From positions 744,001 to 808,000 of the forward strand of contig CAVPVV010000003.1 in NCBI GenBank assembly GCA_963709325.1: a stretch of 64,000 nt of DNA, written 5' to 3'. This document shows, piece by piece, positions 15,808 through 23,692 of the stretch (positions are counted from its first letter, which is position 1; each line of letters begins with the position of its first letter). Source of the DNA: VFZN01 sp963709325. GTDB taxonomy: Bacteria > Acidobacteriota > Vicinamibacteria > Vicinamibacterales > UBA2999. A program made the translations under genes and the position numbers. A model generated the notes under the pieces. The model saw only the letters and a program-made list of their open reading frames with translations, ran no database searches and was not told the DNA's origin.

Positions 15808-15929
15808 GGGCCCTACCGCGACCCGGGATGACTGCACACATCACGGTCACGACTTAGCGCTGCTGCCTTCCGGCCCTGACGCGGTTCGCCGCCCTGAGAT
15901 TGCACAGGTCCCGGGCCGCGGTGCGGCCC
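15808..15929 (-). ncRNA. ffs: Bacterial signal recognition particle RNA (4.5S-type)
   Basis: The minus strand carries the universal domain-IV signature CAGGGCCGGAAGGCAGCAGC (within 15859-15880). The flanks pair: CCCGGGA on the 5' side with TCCCGGG on the 3' side, and GGGCC/GGCCC closes the ends. The RNA binds Ffh to target membrane proteins to the translocon. Placement directly upstream of dnaX is a common bacterial arrangement. The ends are estimated from pairing, so they may be off by several bases. Confidence 0.93.
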
Positions 15930-16134
15930 GCCACCGGCTGGCTGGCTGTCGATACCCCGCCAGTTGCTTGCCAGTGAACTGGAACGAACTTTCAGTGTAG
16001 CACCATTGGGCGGTCCGGCAGCCTGAACCGCTCGGCTGCCAGACCGTAGGCGGCGCACAGCGCAGCGGGCCTCCTTCGGCGTCAGGCGCCCTCCGGGCGC
16101 AAGAAAGGCCGCTGGCGGGAGAGCGCAGCACGAC

Positions 16135-17181
16135 CTACTTGTCGAGCTCAGCCAGAAGGAGGGTCGCCAACTGCTCGTAGAGGTCCACCGCAGCGACGAG
16201 CTCGTCCACCTTGACGTGCTCGTGATCGGTGTGCGCCACGTGGATGGAGCCGGGGCCGAGCAGGAGCGGTGTGCCCCAGTTGGTGAGCAGCGGAATATCC
16301 GTGGTGTAGGCGAAGACCGCCGACTCGAACCCGTCGCGCGTCTCGAGTTGCACGGCCGGCACCTCGAGCACCTCATGGATCTCTGCGCGACCGGCAACGG
16401 TTGCACCAAGCACGCGGCGGACGGCGTCGTGCCCGCCGACAGTCCGGAACAGGATCTCGGCCGTGGCCTCGGCTGGAATCACGTTCGGGGCGACCCCGCC
16501 GGCAATCAGCCCGATCGTGTAGTGGGTGCGGCCGAGCACCTGGTCGTCGGGCCAGGGCGCCGCGCGCAGATCGACGAGGACGTCCACCAGGGCTTCAATC
16601 GCGGATCGGCCCAGCGACGGATAGCCTGAGTGCGCGGCGATCCCAGTGGTGCGAAGCCGGACGCGGAGGACGCCCCGCGTGGCTGCCCCTAACCGGTTGT
16701 CGGTGGGCTCGCCGTTGATCAGATAACGCGACTGGGATGCGATGCGGTTCGCGGCCACCGCCCCTTCGCTGCCCCGCTCTTCACCGGCCACGAACACCAG
16801 CCCGATCCGCGTTTCGCCCCGGGCGCGCAGCCGTTCGGCGGCCGCGACCTGCGCGGCGAGGATGCCCTTGGCGTCGCAGGCGCCGCGGCCGTAGAGCACG
16901 CCGTCCTCGAGCCGGCTCGGAAAGAACGGCGGCACGCAGTCGATGTGCGTCGAGAAGACGAGCGCCGGCTCGCCGGCAGCGGCGATCACGTTGATGCGGT
17001 CCCCGGCAGCCGGCCCGCCCCGAGCGGAGTCGAAGGATGGGTCGAGGGGCTGCTCGAGCACCGAATAGCCGCGGCCGCGGAGCAACGCCGCCAGCGCCCG
17101 GCCCGCCTCTCCTTCCTTCCCCGTCGTCGAGTCGATATCGATGAGCAGCCGCGCCAGCGCGATTGGATCTACCGGATCCAC
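16135..17181 (-). CDS. dapE: M20-family succinyl-diaminopimelate desuccinylase (probable DapE)
   Basis: 348 residues with the M20 di-zinc ligands in order: STHIDCVPP (His-x-Asp), GACDAKG (bridging Asp), AGEERGSEG (catalytic Glu pair), INGEPTDN, and a C-terminal VAHTDHEHV. The dimerisation domain lies between (about 170-285). It removes succinate from N-succinyl-LL-diaminopimelate. The family also includes ArgE and LysK, and sequence alone would not separate them. The assignment rests on overlap with dapD (13 bp) and on asd upstream, which makes a lysine/peptidoglycan precursor operon. Confidence 0.82.
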   Translation of the reverse strand: MDPVDPIALARLLIDIDSTTGKEGEAGRALAALLRGRGYSVLEQPLDPSFDSARGGPAAGDRINVIAAAGEPALVFSTHIDCVPPFFPSRLEDGVLYGRGACDAKGILAAQVAAAERLRARGETRIGLVFVAGEERGSEGAVAANRIASQSRYLINGEPTDNRLGAATRGVLRVRLRTTGIAAHSGYPSLGRSAIEALVDVLVDLRAAPWPDDQVLGRTHYTIGLIAGGVAPNVIPAEATAEILFRTVGGHDAVRRVLGATVAGRAEIHEVLEVPAVQLETRDGFESAVFAYTTDIPLLTNWGTPLLLGPGSIHVAHTDHEHVKVDELVAAVDLYEQLATLLLAELDK

Positions 17182-17996
17182 GATTCGAGCTCCGTGCGAG
17201 TGTCGGTGCGATCGTCACGATACTTGACGATCACCGGCGTCGCGAGCGAGAGTCCCCAGTCGCGTCCGACGCCAACCGTGACGGCGCGAGCCCCGGGAAC
17301 GACCACTGCCCCTTCCGGCACGATCAGCGGTTGTCCGGGCTCGGGCCTGATGATGCGGCCGTTCGGCAGATCGTAGACGGGCGTGGAGCCGGTGAGGATG
17401 GTGCCGGCGGCAATCACCGCGCGTCGCTTGATCACCGCGCCCTCGTAGATGCCGGTATTCCCGCCGACGAGCACGTCATCTTCGACAATCACCGGCAGCG
17501 CCCCGACCGGCTCGATCACCCCGCCCAGCTGCGCGGCGGCGCTGACGTGCACGCGCGCGCCAACCTGCGCGCACGATCCGACCAGCGCGTGCGAGTCGAT
17601 CAACGTGCCCTCGCCGACGTAGGCGCCGATGTTGACGTACATCGGCGGCATGCAGATGACGCTCGCGCCGAGGAACGCTCCCTCACGAACACTCGAACCG
17701 CCCGGCACGATGCGGACGCCCGCCGACGCTCCGGGACGCTTCACCGGCATTGTGTCCTTGTCGTAGAACGGTAATCCGGCGGTGAGATCGACGGTGTCGC
17801 CGAACCTGAACCCGAGCAGGATCCCCTGCTTCACCCAGGCGTTGACGCGCCACCCGCTCGGCTCGCTGGTGTCCGGCTCCGCCGCGCGCACCTCGCCCGC
17901 GCCAAGCGCGCGCTGCAGCTCGGCAAACGCGGCACGCGCGTCCGCCTTGTCAGCCGCCGCTCCCGCGGCAAAGAGCTTCTCGATCCGTTCGCGCAC
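17169..17996 (-). CDS. dapD: 2,3,4,5-tetrahydropyridine-2,6-dicarboxylate N-succinyltransferase
   Basis: 275 residues, the E. coli length. The N-terminal helical domain begins MRERIEKLFAAGAAA. GWRVNAWVKQGILLGFRFGD is the conserved linker. A left-handed beta-helix of hexapeptide turns follows (VREGAFLGASVICMPPMYVN, GAYVGEGTLIDSHALVGSCA, GGVIEPVGALPVIVEDDVLV). The enzyme transfers succinyl from succinyl-CoA to tetrahydrodipicolinate in the cytoplasm. It sits between asd and dapE and overlaps dapE at its 3' end. Confidence 0.96.
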   Translation of the reverse strand: MRERIEKLFAAGAAADKADARAAFAELQRALGAGEVRAAEPDTSEPSGWRVNAWVKQGILLGFRFGDTVDLTAGLPFYDKDTMPVKRPGASAGVRIVPGGSSVREGAFLGASVICMPPMYVNIGAYVGEGTLIDSHALVGSCAQVGARVHVSAAAQLGGVIEPVGALPVIVEDDVLVGGNTGIYEGAVIKRRAVIAAGTILTGSTPVYDLPNGRIIRPEPGQPLIVPEGAVVVPGARAVTVGVGRDWGLSLATPVIVKYRDDRTDTRTELESWIR

Positions 17997-18031
17997 GCTT
18001 AGCCCCTCACAACGTCATCCAGCAACGCCGT

Positions 18032-19069
18032 CTACAGCATTCCTTCGGCCTGCATCAGCTCCGCGTTGAGGATCGCCGCGCCGGCCGCGCCGCGCACCGT
18101 GTTGTGCCCCAGAGCCACGAACCGGGTCTGCAGCACCGGGCAGGGACGGACCCTGCCGACGCTCACCGCCATGCCGCCGCCGAGGTCCGCGTCCAGCCGT
18201 GGCTGCGGACGGTTCGGCTCGTCCATCACTACGATCGCAGGCTGCGGCGCAGTCGGCAGCGAAAGCTCCTGCGGGCGGCCGCGAAACGAACGGAGCGCTT
18301 CCACAACCGCCTCGGGCCGCGGCTTCGTGCCCAGTTCGACGGACACCGTCATCGTGTGGCCGTCAAGAATCGGAACGCGGTTGGTGTGGGCGCTGATCAC
18401 CGCCGGGTGCGGCGCCCGTCCGCCGTCGGCGCCGAGAATCTTCAGCGTCTCACTCTGCATCTTCTCCTCCTCGCCGCCGATGAACGGGACGACGTTGCCG
18501 AGGATGTCCAACGAGGGCACGCCGGGGTACCCGGCACCGGACACCGCCTGCATCGTCGACACGACGACGGAGCGAATGTCGAAGGAACGGAGCGGCGCCA
18601 GCGCCATGGCGAGGACGATCGTCGAGCAATTCGGATTCGTGACAATCGCGCCGGTCCATCCCTTGTGCCTGCGCTGCTCGTTGATCAGGCTGAGATGGTC
18701 AGCGTTCACCTCCGGGATCAGCAACGGGACCAGCGGATCCATCCGGTAATTGCGCGCGTTGCTGACTACGATATGGCCGGCGGCTGCAAACGCACCCTCG
18801 ATCTCTCCGGCGACGCTCGCGTCGAGCCCGGAAAAGACCACCTTCGGCCCACGCCCCGGCACACAGGCTTCGACGGTGCGGCCAGCGGCTTCATCGGGGA
18901 CCGGCGCGGAGAGGCGCCACGGCGCGACGCTCTTGTAAGTTTTGCCTTCGGAGCGCTCACTGGCTGCCAGCCATGCGGGTGAAAACCACGGATGCCGCGA
19001 CAGCCGCGACACGAACTGCTGCCCGACAACGCCCGTCGCCCCGAGAACGCCCACTTCGATCCTATTCAC
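18032..19069 (-). CDS. asd: Aspartate-semialdehyde dehydrogenase, archaeal/fungal-type branch
   Basis: 345 residues from the GTG at 19069. An ATG five codons upstream lies inside the Shine-Dalgarno stretch GGAGGGAG (19082-19075), which sits five bases from the GTG, so the GTG is preferred. It has the NADP motif VGVLGATGVVGQQF, the catalytic Cys in IVTNPNCSTIV, and the substrate region VSTMQAVSGAGYPGVPS. It reduces aspartyl phosphate to the semialdehyde feeding lysine, threonine and methionine. It is first in the asd-dapD-dapE operon; the gap to dapD is 35 bp. The sequence resembles the archaeal/fungal clade rather than the E. coli one. Confidence 0.93.
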   Translation of the reverse strand: MNRIEVGVLGATGVVGQQFVSRLSRHPWFSPAWLAASERSEGKTYKSVAPWRLSAPVPDEAAGRTVEACVPGRGPKVVFSGLDASVAGEIEGAFAAAGHIVVSNARNYRMDPLVPLLIPEVNADHLSLINEQRRHKGWTGAIVTNPNCSTIVLAMALAPLRSFDIRSVVVSTMQAVSGAGYPGVPSLDILGNVVPFIGGEEEKMQSETLKILGADGGRAPHPAVISAHTNRVPILDGHTMTVSVELGTKPRPEAVVEALRSFRGRPQELSLPTAPQPAIVVMDEPNRPQPRLDADLGGGMAVSVGRVRPCPVLQTRFVALGHNTVRGAAGAAILNAELMQAEGML

Positions 19070-19074
19070 GTAAA

Positions 19075-19082
19075 CTCCCTCC
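19075..19082 (-). promoter_or_regulatory. Shine-Dalgarno site deciding the asd start
   Basis: GGAGGGAG on minus, followed by five bases (TTTAC) and GTG at 19069. The competing ATG at 19084 overlaps this site and has no ribosome site of its own. Confidence 0.8.
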
Positions 19083-19270
19083 ACGGTCCCGAAGATCCTA
19101 TCGGATCATCGCGGGCGGTCGCGATCGAACCGTCATCTGGGACGGCTCGCCGCTCGTAACGGAAGCATGCGCGGATGCCGGAACGGATGTGTCATGTTCA
19201 TCGTTGAGCGGTCCCTTGCCCGTCCGGTAGACTCGACCCCTCACTGCCGTTTCCACGAGGCGCTGGCCCA

Positions 19271-20230
19271 ATGAATCGACGCATCTGCTCGCTGCCGCTC
19301 GTCCTCGCCGCGGTCGGCGTGTGCGCGACGCTGGCGTCCGGCCAGGGGAGGGTCGGGGGATCGCGGCAGGCCTTGGAGGGCACCTGGAACTCGGGCACGG
19401 CGACGCCGCTCGAGCGGCCGGCGGCGCTCAAGGACAAAGCATTCTTCACGCCGCAAGAGGCGGCAGCATTTGAGCGGCAGATCGCCCAGCGCAATGAAGA
19501 GCCAGCGGCTGGCGCGGCGCGGACCGGAACCGGCACCTACAACAACTTCTACCGGGAATGGGGCACCCGCGTCGTCAAGACGCGGCGCACCTCGATCGTG
19601 ATCGACCCGCCGGACGGGCACATTCCACCGCTGACGCCAGCGGCCGAGGAATTCAGGAAGAAGCGTCTCGACGCGATGGGGCGTGCGGAGAACCCCGAGG
19701 ATCTCGGCCTTCAGGATCAGTGCGTCTCGTTTCTCACTGCGGGTCCGCCGCTCCTGCCCTACTCCTACAACAGCAACTACCAGATCGTCGTCGCCAAGGA
19801 CGCCGTCCTGATACTCGCGGAGATGATCCACGACGCCCGCATCGTCCACATGGACGGCCGTCCTCATCCGCCCAGGAGCGTCGCGCTTCCGCTCGGACAC
19901 TCCACCGGGCGCTGGGACGGCAACACGCTGATCGTGGACACCACGAACTTCAAGTCAGGGAACGGCTACTACGGCGACGCGGGCGGAAACTTCGGCTGGG
20001 ACGAGAACCTGCACATCGTCGAACGTTTCAGCCTGTTCGACGCTGACACGCTGCTCTATCAGTTCGAGATCGACGATTCGACCGCATTCACGCACCCGTG
20101 GAAGGGTGAGCTGACGATGGATCGCACGACTGAATTGATCTACGAGTACGCGTGTCACGAGGCGAACTACTCGCTCGAGAACATGATGCGCGGCTACCGC
20201 GCGGCGGAACAAAAGCCCCCCGGGCGTTAA
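19271..20230 (+). CDS. Secreted protein of unknown function
   Basis: 319 residues with an N-terminal signal peptide (about 1-24, LPLVLAAVGVCATLASGQG). I recognise no catalytic motif. Distinctive stretches are TYNNFYREWGTRVVKTRRTS, SIVIDPPDGHIPPLTP, HMDGRPHPPRSVALPLGHST and GRWDGNTLIVDTTNF. That pattern recurs in a large family of exported proteins of unknown function that I associate with Acidobacteria and some Proteobacteria. A beta-rich periplasmic domain is likely. It stands alone between the divergent lysine operon and a convergent phosphatase gene. The gap to the latter is heptamer array F. Confidence 0.7.
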   Translation: MNRRICSLPLVLAAVGVCATLASGQGRVGGSRQALEGTWNSGTATPLERPAALKDKAFFTPQEAAAFERQIAQRNEEPAAGAARTGTGTYNNFYREWGTRVVKTRRTSIVIDPPDGHIPPLTPAAEEFRKKRLDAMGRAENPEDLGLQDQCVSFLTAGPPLLPYSYNSNYQIVVAKDAVLILAEMIHDARIVHMDGRPHPPRSVALPLGHSTGRWDGNTLIVDTTNFKSGNGYYGDAGGNFGWDENLHIVERFSLFDADTLLYQFEIDDSTAFTHPWKGELTMDRTTELIYEYACHEANYSLENMMRGYRAAEQKPPGR

Positions 20231-20234
20231 CAGG

Positions 20235-20276
20235 CTGCCTTCTGCCTTTTGCCTTCTGCCTTCTGCCTTCTGCCTT
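20235..20276 (-). repeat. AAGGCAG heptamer array F (6 units, minus orientation)
   Basis: Plus strand reads CTGCCTT twice, TTGCCTT, then CTGCCTT three times. It fills the 49-bp gap between the convergent stops at 20230 and 20280, so this copy cannot serve as a ribosome site. Confidence 0.95.
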
Positions 20277-20279
20277 TGT

Positions 20280-20948
20280 CTACGCCCTGTCCCACCATTT
20301 CGAGAGCGCATGGCCGGGCACCCGCGGTCGGTCGGTGTAGTGCGACGTATCGTTGAAAAGCATCAGCCGCGCCCGCACCGGATCCCTGAAGTCGAGGACA
20401 TTGAGGCAGGCGGGAGCCTGGTCGAGGCGATCGCGGTAACCGCGAGGATCGAAAGCGAGGAGGCTGCTGAGTATCAGGCGGAGCGTCGCCTTGTGTGAGA
20501 CGACCAGCACCTGCCCGCCCGCATGCCCGGTGACGATGTCCCGAATCACCGGAAGCGCACGGGCCAGAACGGCGAGGCCAGACTCACCGCGAGCCGGCGC
20601 GAAGGTAAACGGATCCTCCTCCCACGCGGCGTACTCGGCGCCAAACTCACGCTCGACGTCTTCGCGCTTCATGCCCTCCCAGTGGCCGTGACCGATCTCC
20701 TGCAGCCCGTCGCGGGTGACGGGCTCGAGCCGGCAGTGCCCGGCCACGATACGCGCGGTGTCGAGCGCCCGCGACAACGGACTCGAGTAGATCGCCGTAA
20801 TGTCGAGCTGCGATAGCCGTTCTCCCAGTCGCTCAGCCTGCCAGCGGCCCTGCTCCGACAGTTCGGCGCCGCTCGAACCTGAAAAGCGGTCTTCCTGGGT
20901 CGCGGTCGTGGCGCCGTGCCGGGCCAGGAGGAGACGCGTGATGCTCAT
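20280..20948 (-). CDS. Histidine phosphatase (phosphoglycerate-mutase-like) family protein
   Basis: 222 residues. The catalytic RHG motif is near the N-terminus (LLLARHGATTATQEDRFSG). Further conserved blocks are LSEQGRWQAERLGERL, IYSSPLSRALDTARIV, LQEIGHGHWEGM (with the acid Glu region) and VLVVSHKATLRLILSSLLA (second catalytic His). The plan matches the cofactor-independent CobC/GpmB-like branch. The substrate could be alpha-ribazole phosphate or another phosphomonoester; there are no cobalamin genes nearby to decide. It is cytoplasmic. Confidence 0.88.
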   Translation of the reverse strand: MSITRLLLARHGATTATQEDRFSGSSGAELSEQGRWQAERLGERLSQLDITAIYSSPLSRALDTARIVAGHCRLEPVTRDGLQEIGHGHWEGMKREDVEREFGAEYAAWEEDPFTFAPARGESGLAVLARALPVIRDIVTGHAGGQVLVVSHKATLRLILSSLLAFDPRGYRDRLDQAPACLNVLDFRDPVRARLMLFNDTSHYTDRPRVPGHALSKWWDRA

Positions 20949-20977
20949 CGGGTCATTCTTGCAGCTTCACGAGACGT

Positions 20978-21772
20978 TCACCACGAGGCCTGCAGAAGGA
21001 GCGCAACCCACCCGTCTCGGGCTGACGATGCGATGCGCTGCATGCCCCAACCGACGTAGGCATTCTCAACCTCGCTTCTGGTCGAAGAGCGAATGCCCGA
21101 GAGCAGCAACTGGCCGCGGTGCCCGACCCGCCGCACCAATTCGGGGGCGAGCTCCAGCAGCGGGCCGGTCAGCAGGTTGGCCATCACCAGCGGCCACGCG
21201 CCAATCACGGCCGCCGGCCCGCCGTGGACCAGGTGCAGCCGGCTGCCCAGGTCATTGAGACGGGCGTTGGCCGCGGCTGCGTTCATCGCGCCAGGATCGA
21301 TGTCGAGGCCGACCGCGCGTGGAACTCCGAGGGTCAGCGCCGCCAGGGCGAGCACACCCGAACCAGTGCCCACGTCGAGCACCCTGCTGGGAGGCGCGTG
21401 CCCGACCACGTCGTGGACTGTCTGGAGGCACAGTACCGTCGTCGGGTGCAAACCCGTGCCGAAGGCTCGCGCATCCGTGAGCCGGATGGTTCCAGGTTCG
21501 GATTGGTAGTGCGCCGGTACTATCCGCACGCCGCCAACGTGCACCGGCCGCGGGCTCAGGACCCACACCGACCCAGCATCGCGTTCCTCGGCCGGCGCAA
21601 CGCCCAGGACCGTGACGCCGAGTGCGCTCGACACCTCATCGGGAGTGACTCGGTCGGGCATCAGCGCCGCAGTCCTGCCTTCCGTCGTCAACTCGAGGTC
21701 GAGCGCGCCAAGGCCGACGAGGCGATCGAACGCGCGGTCGTCGAGTGCGGGGAGATCGATGCGGTAAGGCAT
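20978..21772 (-). CDS. prmA: Ribosomal protein L11 methyltransferase family protein (PrmA-like)
   Basis: 264 residues, slightly shorter than E. coli PrmA (293), with the difference in the N-terminal L11-binding domain. The methyltransferase core is typical: RAFGTGLHPTTVLCLQTV, SAM motif VLDVGTGSGVLALAALTLG, acidic loop GLDIDPGAMNAAAANARLN, and NLLTGPLLELAPELVRRV in place of the usual N-I-L-A-x-P-L. It trimethylates L11 in the cytoplasm. It is followed by the phosphatase gene (29-bp gap) on the same strand. Confidence 0.87.
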   Translation of the reverse strand: MPYRIDLPALDDRAFDRLVGLGALDLELTTEGRTAALMPDRVTPDEVSSALGVTVLGVAPAEERDAGSVWVLSPRPVHVGGVRIVPAHYQSEPGTIRLTDARAFGTGLHPTTVLCLQTVHDVVGHAPPSRVLDVGTGSGVLALAALTLGVPRAVGLDIDPGAMNAAAANARLNDLGSRLHLVHGGPAAVIGAWPLVMANLLTGPLLELAPELVRRVGHRGQLLLSGIRSSTRSEVENAYVGWGMQRIASSARDGWVALLLQASW

Positions 21773-21799
21773 GTCGAGCCAGACGTCGGGGGAACAGCA

Positions 21800-22609
21800 T
21801 CAGTGCGATTGCGGCTCTCGGGGCCAGACCGGGCTGACCAGCTCGATGCGCCAGATCGGACCGCCAGGATAGAGCGCCTGCTCAGACTTCACGAACGCCG
21901 GCGCTTCCCCGCCGAGAATCCACACGTGCGAGTCCGGCGGCTGCTTCCCAAGCAGCGGAGCAAGCACTCCACTGAGTCCGCCGAGGTCAACCTTCAACCG
22001 GTAGTTGGTTGCCGTCCGCCCGGTGCCGCCAGTTGCAAAGCGCTCGGAACCGGCGGCCGTCACCTCCAACTTCACCAGCCGCGGTTTCGGCGTCGCCGCG
22101 ACGAACGACAGCGATTTCGGAGGAGCCTGCGGGTTCACGTTCTTCAGGAGGGTGAGGATGAGACCATTCGCGAGGTCGGGCGGCAGCTCCAATTGTTCTG
22201 ACTCGGTCTTCGTCTCACCGTCATCCGAGTAGCGCACGACGACCTTGCCGCTCGGGGCGTCGATGGTCATGTCGAGCGACCGGGCAAAGCTCGGCCCCTT
22301 CTGAACCAGGTGGTCGCTGACCAGTCGGAACTGCTGCCGCTGTGTGAAAACGGCCGTCTCCTCGTGAGCCGACCCGTCCTTGAACCGGAAACTCAGGCGC
22401 GACGTCACGCGGTCGCCGCGGGCGGTCTGGACCAGTTCACCATCGGCAATCGAGTCACCGTCCAGTGTCCGGAGCACGAGGAAGCCGTGGACGATGCCTT
22501 CGCTGTGGCGGACCGCAACCGGTTCGGCGCCGAGCACGTGCGTGCAGATGGCCGCCAGCATCGAAGCGATCGCGCCCACACTTCTCCTGCGGTTGCTCCA
22601 AATGCTCAC
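21800..22609 (-). CDS. Exported protein of unknown function
   Basis: 269 residues with a signal-peptide-like N-terminus (about 1-28, VGAIASMLAAICTHVLGAEP). The rest reads as a beta-rich fold with alternating polar/hydrophobic strands (RVTSRLSFRFKDGSAHEETA, VVRYSDDGETKTESEQLELP) and a Pro-rich turn before the C-terminus. I recognise no family with certainty; lipoprotein-localisation-like or DUF3108-like folds are possible. It lies 27 bp upstream of prmA on the same strand and could be cotranscribed. Confidence 0.55.
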   Translation of the reverse strand: MSIWSNRRRSVGAIASMLAAICTHVLGAEPVAVRHSEGIVHGFLVLRTLDGDSIADGELVQTARGDRVTSRLSFRFKDGSAHEETAVFTQRQQFRLVSDHLVQKGPSFARSLDMTIDAPSGKVVVRYSDDGETKTESEQLELPPDLANGLILTLLKNVNPQAPPKSLSFVAATPKPRLVKLEVTAAGSERFATGGTGRTATNYRLKVDLGGLSGVLAPLLGKQPPDSHVWILGGEAPAFVKSEQALYPGGPIWRIELVSPVWPREPQSH

Positions 22610-22707
22610 CCGGCACCGTCGCCCTTCCGTTGGCGCATCTCACAGCGATGCTACACCTCCCCGCACGCCTGCAAGCGGGGCCGCAGCGCAAGGCTCAGCC
22701 AGGCAAC

Positions 22708-23202
22708 TCACCTGCCGCCAGCGGCCAGCAACTGCTCCAACCGATCGAACCCGGCGATCATGCCGCGCTCCATCCCCGATCGGCTCGCGATGTCGCGCGC
22801 CTCGCGCGACTCGTATGCGACGACGAGCCTGACGGTTGTGATTCCGCTCCGCTCCTCGAAGGTTGTCGTGTTTATCGCCTCGCCTGGATACCAGGCATCG
22901 TCGAACTTCTCGGTGATCACGAGCTTCTGCGGCGGGACGATCTCCCGGAACGTGCCGCCCATCCCCATCTCCGCGCCGGTTGACTCCTTGCGCCACACGT
23001 AGCGGTAGGCGCCACCGACGCGCAAGTCGATCTCGCACATGGGCATCGTCCAGCCATCCGGTCCGAGCAGCCAGCGTCGGACCAGATCCGGCCGGGTGAA
23101 TGCGTCGAAAACCAGCGCACGCGGTGCGTCGAAGTCACGCTCGACAAGAATCTCGCGGTCGCTCGGAGTGGAGAGCTTGAACGTCTGCGGGTAGAACAAC
23201 AT
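22708..23202 (-). CDS. SRPBCC (AHSA1-like) domain protein
   Basis: 164 residues. Family landmarks are REILVERDFDAPRALVFDAF near the start, WLLGPDGWTMPMCEIDLRVG in the middle, and TTFEERSGITTVRLVVAYES before the C-terminal helix GMIAGFDRLEQLLA. The START/Bet v1 fold makes a hydrophobic pocket; ligands are unknown for this subgroup. It starts 11 bp after the ArsR regulator, the standard ArsR-SRPBCC two-gene operon. A second such pair lies at 59.1-59.9 kb. Confidence 0.88.
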   Translation of the reverse strand: MLFYPQTFKLSTPSDREILVERDFDAPRALVFDAFTRPDLVRRWLLGPDGWTMPMCEIDLRVGGAYRYVWRKESTGAEMGMGGTFREIVPPQKLVITEKFDDAWYPGEAINTTTFEERSGITTVRLVVAYESREARDIASRSGMERGMIAGFDRLEQLLAAGGR

Positions 23203-23213
23203 GTGTCGGCTCC

Positions 23214-23585
23214 TTAGCGCCCCCGTCTCCGAGAGCGAGGCTGTCGCGGTGACTTCCGAGGCTGCAGCTCGACGAGCACGTCGTCGAGGCGGCGGAACGA
23301 CGATTCCCAGAACTCGCGGTATTGCTCGAGCCAGCCGTTCGCTTCGGCCAGCCGGGCCGGTTGCAATCGCCGCGGCCGGCGTTGCCCGTCCCGATCTGTC
23401 GTGACCAGTCCGGCACTCTCGAGCACCTTGAGGTGCTTCGAGATGGCCGGCTGGGTCATGTCGAAGGGTTCGGTCAGCTCGTTGACAGTGGCGGCTCCCG
23501 CAGCCAGGCGGGCGAGGATGGCGCGGCGGGTCGGGTCGGCAAGAGCGGCGAATGTGGCGTCCAGGCGAGCCGATTCCATAGCCAT
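23214..23585 (-). CDS. ArsR-family transcriptional regulator (SRPBCC-linked)
   Basis: 123 residues. The winged helix is clear: FAALADPTRRAILARLAAG, then MTQPAISKHLKVLESAGLVT as the recognition region, and the wing RDGQRRPRRLQPARL. The C-terminal dimer helix ANGWLEQYREFWESSFRRL is followed by a basic tail. No metal-binding Cys pair is visible, so it belongs to the non-metal branch often coupled to SRPBCC proteins. It probably represses itself and the SRPBCC gene through the palindromic site just upstream. Confidence 0.9.
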   Translation of the reverse strand: MAMESARLDATFAALADPTRRAILARLAAGAATVNELTEPFDMTQPAISKHLKVLESAGLVTTDRDGQRRPRRLQPARLAEANGWLEQYREFWESSFRRLDDVLVELQPRKSPRQPRSRRRGR

Positions 23586-23588
23586 AAT

Positions 23589-23598
23589 GTTATATAAC
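23589..23598. promoter_or_regulatory. Probable operator/promoter palindrome of the ArsR-SRPBCC pair
   Basis: The perfect palindrome GTTATATAAC lies four bases upstream of the ArsR ATG (23585) and continues into AACCA, a half-site also seen in the operator of the second ArsR pair (59911-59934). The AT-rich core stands out in GC-rich DNA. Confidence 0.55.
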
Positions 23599-23692
23599 CA
23601 TTTAGTAATTCATATGCCGTGGGATGTCAAGGGACTTCCGCTGGTCTGGATCGGGCGTAAGCTTACAGTCCCGACGCGCGACGAGAACCGCC

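Noticed and set aside
15813..16409. Open frame across the SRP RNA gene
   Set aside because: The sequence carries the universal SRP RNA core and pairing ends; the protein frame is Arg/Ser-rich and overlaps dapE.
19070..19270. Lysine riboswitch before asd
   Set aside because: The operon makes lysine precursors, but the 200-bp gap shows only small unrelated hairpins and none of the L-box conserved motifs I know.
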